Assembly: GCA_029287275.1 (NCBI GenBank)
Contig: JARFRL010000463.1
Span: forward strand, 1-18,000
Source of the DNA: Pontiella desulfatans
GTDB lineage: Bacteria > Verrucomicrobiota > Kiritimatiellia > Kiritimatiellales > Pontiellaceae
Length of the DNA: 18,000 nucleotides
Direction: 5' to 3'
The notes under the pieces were generated by a model that made no database searches, was not told the origin of the DNA, and saw only the letters and a program-made list of their open reading frames with translations. Both the position numbers and the translations under genes were made by a program. Below are positions 15,850 through 18,000 of this stretch, in pieces (the stretch's first letter is position 1; every line of letters starts with the position of its first letter).

Positions 15850-17703
15850 TCAGTCGGCGTGAAAATAGGCCGCGACCTCTTCCATGCCCATGGATTCAAA
15901 TTTTCGTTTACTGGGAATGGTTGTCGTTTTATCCCAATCGGCGAACTCCAGATATTCATTCAGCATCAAATCAATATCGATCGTGATCCCTTTATTGGGA
16001 CCTTCCGTCAAAGGTTCCTGCCCAAAAATCCGCGGCGACAAATCTTTTTTCCACTCCAACGGATTAATTCCCTCGCGCAGGCTGAAGGCGTGGCGGAACA
16101 GCTGAATGCGCTCGCCGGCGTCCATGGCTTCATCGAGATCAAAGTCCCAACCGGTGGTGGCGGCGATGAACTGATGGAAGGATTGCGCGCTCTTAACGAA
16201 GAAATAGGCCAGCATGCAATTTCCATACGCGTTGGAAACATTATAAATATTGACCAATTTCTGATGATTCTCGGCGCGGCCGGCGTAAACGCCTTTATCG
16301 ACGCTACCCACTTCAAAATCAGGCGGGGTTAAGAGTTCGCCGCCAGCCGAGTGACGTCCGGGCGTTGGATCCAGCAAATAGGTCAGCGTTAAACCATTGG
16401 TGTTTTTCGGATCATGCATGGCCACTTCCTGCCCACCGATATGAATGGCGTACTTTTCCGAGCCTTTTCCGATTTTCTCCGCGGCGATTTTGACGCCATC
16501 GGCCAAGACATCCCCGAATCCTTCGCGGTCGCCGATCATTCGCGACAGTTCAATAGCGGCTTCGCCATTCCCCCAGGTTAGATCCAGATCAACGTCTTCC
16601 TTGGTGATGATTCCGTTTTCCATGCATTCAATGGCGAAAGCAACGGCCCCGCCCGCCGAGATGGTGTCCAGCCCGGTGCGGTTGCAGACTTCGTTGAATT
16701 TGATCATGGCGGCGGGATCGTCGATTAGACACATGATCCCTAACGCGCCGAGGGTTTCGTACTGCGGCTTATGGGTAACCCCGTCGGTCGCGAAAGGTCC
16801 GTCTTCAACCTCCATCAATCCACCGCAAACGATGGGACATTGAGCGCACGTGTATTTTTTCTTCTGGTATTTAATGATTTCCTCACCGGTGATTTTTTCG
16901 GCGGTTTTAAACACGGAAGGACCGGACGCTCCCCAGTTTTTGGCTGGCGCCTCCCCGGACTCCGTATACCCTTCCGGTTCTTTCGCCGTGCCATACCTGG
17001 TGAAATCGGGGTCTTTCGGCATATTGAATTTCCGAACCTCCATCAGCTTTTCCGGATGCGCCACGGGCACCTCATAGGAGCCGTTCACCAAAACAACCGC
17101 TTTCAGTTTCTTCGCGCCCATGACCGCGCCTAATCCCGAGCGGGCGGCGAAGCGGCCCTTATCCGTGGAAATGCCGGAAATCAGGGACCCTTTCTCGCTG
17201 GATTGTCCGATGCAGGAAACCTGCGACTTATCGCCGTGAACGGCTTTGAGGGCGTCTTCCGTTTCGTAGGTGTCTTTACCCCACAGATCGGACGCGTCTT
17301 TTATTTCAACCTTCCCGGCATCAACAAGCACGTAGACGGGTTTGTCCGAAACACCCTTGAAGAATAATCCATCAAATCCATTCGCCCTGATGGCCGGACC
17401 AAAATATCCGCCGGAACTCGAGTCTCCCCATCCACCGGTCAGCGGCGATTTGGCGACCACCGAATAACGCGAAGCGACCAGCGCTTTCGAACCGCTGCAG
17501 GTACCGCAAAACATGCCGAGCATGTTATCCGGCCCCAACGCGTCGACGTTTGGTTTCTGTTTGTCCCACAGCAGCTTGGCCGCCAAGCCATAACCACCCA
17601 CATACTTTCGGGTGAACTCGCTGCTGTATTCCTCGACGACCTCTTCCCCCGTGGATAGGTCTAAATAAAGTACTCTCGATTCCCCTGGAGCTAACTGCTT
17701 CAT
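15850..17703 (-). CDS. aor: Tungsten-containing aldehyde:ferredoxin oxidoreductase (AOR)
   Basis: The protein has 617 residues, the normal length for the family, and starts behind AGGGG. The N-terminal AOR domain shows GGYGLAAKLLW (36-46), CSGSKALVASRYSVVAKSP (69-87) and GGWGDSSSGGYFG (90-102). The four [4Fe-4S] cysteines are Cys286, Cys289 and Cys293 (CAQCPIVC) and Cys496 in NAYGNC. QYETLGA (314-320), LDTISAGG (345-352) and LDPTPGRH (444-451) match the pterin and substrate region. AOR enzymes oxidise aldehydes to carboxylic acids with ferredoxin as electron acceptor, in anaerobes. They use a tungsten bis-pyranopterin cofactor, and the next two genes look like its sulfur-transfer pair. The substrate is unknown; sugar-derived aldehydes such as lactaldehyde would suit the neighbourhood, but this is inference. 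Transcription probably begins at the promoter near 17808. Confidence 0.95.
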   Translation of the reverse strand: MKQLAPGESRVLYLDLSTGEEVVEEYSSEFTRKYVGGYGLAAKLLWDKQKPNVDALGPDNMLGMFCGTCSGSKALVASRYSVVAKSPLTGGWGDSSSGGYFGPAIRANGFDGLFFKGVSDKPVYVLVDAGKVEIKDASDLWGKDTYETEDALKAVHGDKSQVSCIGQSSEKGSLISGISTDKGRFAARSGLGAVMGAKKLKAVVLVNGSYEVPVAHPEKLMEVRKFNMPKDPDFTRYGTAKEPEGYTESGEAPAKNWGASGPSVFKTAEKITGEEIIKYQKKKYTCAQCPIVCGGLMEVEDGPFATDGVTHKPQYETLGALGIMCLIDDPAAMIKFNEVCNRTGLDTISAGGAVAFAIECMENGIITKEDVDLDLTWGNGEAAIELSRMIGDREGFGDVLADGVKIAAEKIGKGSEKYAIHIGGQEVAMHDPKNTNGLTLTYLLDPTPGRHSAGGELLTPPDFEVGSVDKGVYAGRAENHQKLVNIYNVSNAYGNCMLAYFFVKSAQSFHQFIAATTGWDFDLDEAMDAGERIQLFRHAFSLREGINPLEWKKDLSPRIFGQEPLTEGPNKGITIDIDLMLNEYLEFADWDKTTTIPSKRKFESMGMEEVAAYFHAD

Positions 17704-17738
17704 TTTATTTTTCCCCTGCTAAAACTTGAATGGTAGCG

Positions 17739-17792
17739 AATCGCTTTTCGACGATCAGACCCGCGCCCGAGGCGTCGAACTGAAGAGCGATT
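17739..17792 (-). ncRNA. Structured 5' leader of AOR (possible cis-regulatory RNA)
   Basis: In the transcript, AATCGCT (17792-17786) pairs perfectly with AGCGATT (17745-17739), and TTCGACG with CGTCGAA (17779-17773 with 17753-17747). A 6-nt/1-nt internal loop separates the two helices and a GC-rich 19-nt loop caps them. The element ends 35 nt before the AOR start. I do not recognise a known riboswitch. Confidence 0.45.
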
Positions 17793-17802
17793 GAATTGTT
17801 AA

Positions 17803-17831
17803 CATTTATCAAAGGCGCGAAATTTTGTCAA
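17803..17831 (-). promoter_or_regulatory. Sigma70-like promoter of AOR
   Basis: A perfect -35 TTGACA (17831-17826) is followed at 17 nt by TAAATG (17808-17803), a moderate -10. The expected start would leave a leader of about 95 nt that contains the paired element at 17739-17792. Confidence 0.55.
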
Positions 17832-17867
17832 GGTTGGGGCCCGCCGGCGCCGCGAACGCCCCCCTTC

Positions 17868-17999
17868 TCAAATGGAAGCAGATGAATCGCGCCACCGCAG
17901 CAGCATGATTCCCCCGACGCTGATCGGGATCATGGCGACCGACAGATCCTGAAAATTGGCCCGGCTGAGACTTCCCATCAGCCAAAAGGTGATGGTCGG
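17868..17999 (-). pseudogene. FecCD-type ABC transporter permease fragment, apparently truncated at its 3' end
   Basis: The last 43 codons of a reading frame entering from the right edge read TITFWLMGSLSRANFQDL, then PISVGGIMLLRWR, then a TGA at 17868. The WLMGSL block is typical of FecCD/BtuC permeases, which import iron siderophores, haem or B12. In that family about 100-120 residues follow this block, but here only about 35 do. Another frame continues IHLLPFEKGG, which partly resembles the family's next phrase (LNLLPLGE) before diverging, so a frameshift plus a deletion or rearrangement is plausible. If that is right, the permease is broken. The upstream part is not visible, so I cannot rule out a short but functional variant. 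Confidence 0.6.
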
Positions 18000-18000
18000 C

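Overview
All twelve protein-coding genes I can support, two of them cut by the window edges, lie on the minus strand, so the biology reads from right to left. There is no tRNA, rRNA, CRISPR array, transposase or phage gene. The gene content fits an anaerobic, glycan-degrading marine bacterium of the PVC group, most likely a Kiritimatiellota (Pontiella-like) lineage: two formylglycine-type sulfatases, a sodium:solute symporter, a sialate O-acetylesterase-like protein, a beta-helix protein fused to a GH71/99-like domain, and a tungstopterin aldehyde oxidoreductase. This assignment is an inference from gene content; no marker gene is present.

Right block (18000 to about 14750). The window opens with the tail of a FecCD-type ABC permease that appears to stop about 100 residues early. 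A tungsten-type aldehyde:ferredoxin oxidoreductase (AOR) follows, with a good sigma70-like promoter and a 5' leader that can fold into a two-part stem. After it come two strong hairpins, a MoaD/ThiS-like sulfur carrier ending in Gly-Gly, and a MoeB/ThiF-like adenylyltransferase. The last two are one base apart. The three genes look like an enzyme with its own pterin-cofactor sulfuration pair.

Central block (14518 to 3690). This reads as a sulfated-glycan utilisation locus. An exported S1 sulfatase comes first, then an intergenic region with a LacI-type operator and tandem TTGACA boxes. Next are a cytoplasmic GH-A-like TIM-barrel protein, a HAD phosphatase or phosphomutase with an unusual N-terminal extension, a GH38 alpha-mannosidase homologue, a second exported sulfatase and an SSS-family symporter. 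The HAD gene is 13 nt upstream of the GH38 gene, and the GH38 stop overlaps the sulfatase start (TAATG). A rho-independent terminator follows the symporter.

Left block (3601 to 1). A secreted fusion protein (beta-helix, DUF4214-like segment, GH71/99-like domain) is followed by a terminator and a secreted SGNH esterase that runs off the left edge.

Taken together the locus could handle a sulfated, possibly acetylated, mannose-containing glycan: sulfatases and esterase remove substituents outside the cytoplasm, the GH71/99-like domain may cut chains, the symporter imports sugars, and the GH-A, HAD and GH38-like proteins act inside. The most striking anomaly is that the GH38 homologue has Phe where the catalytic Asp nucleophile of the family's P-D-x-F-G motif should be, while its metal-ligand motifs remain. 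It may be a repurposed GH38 fold.
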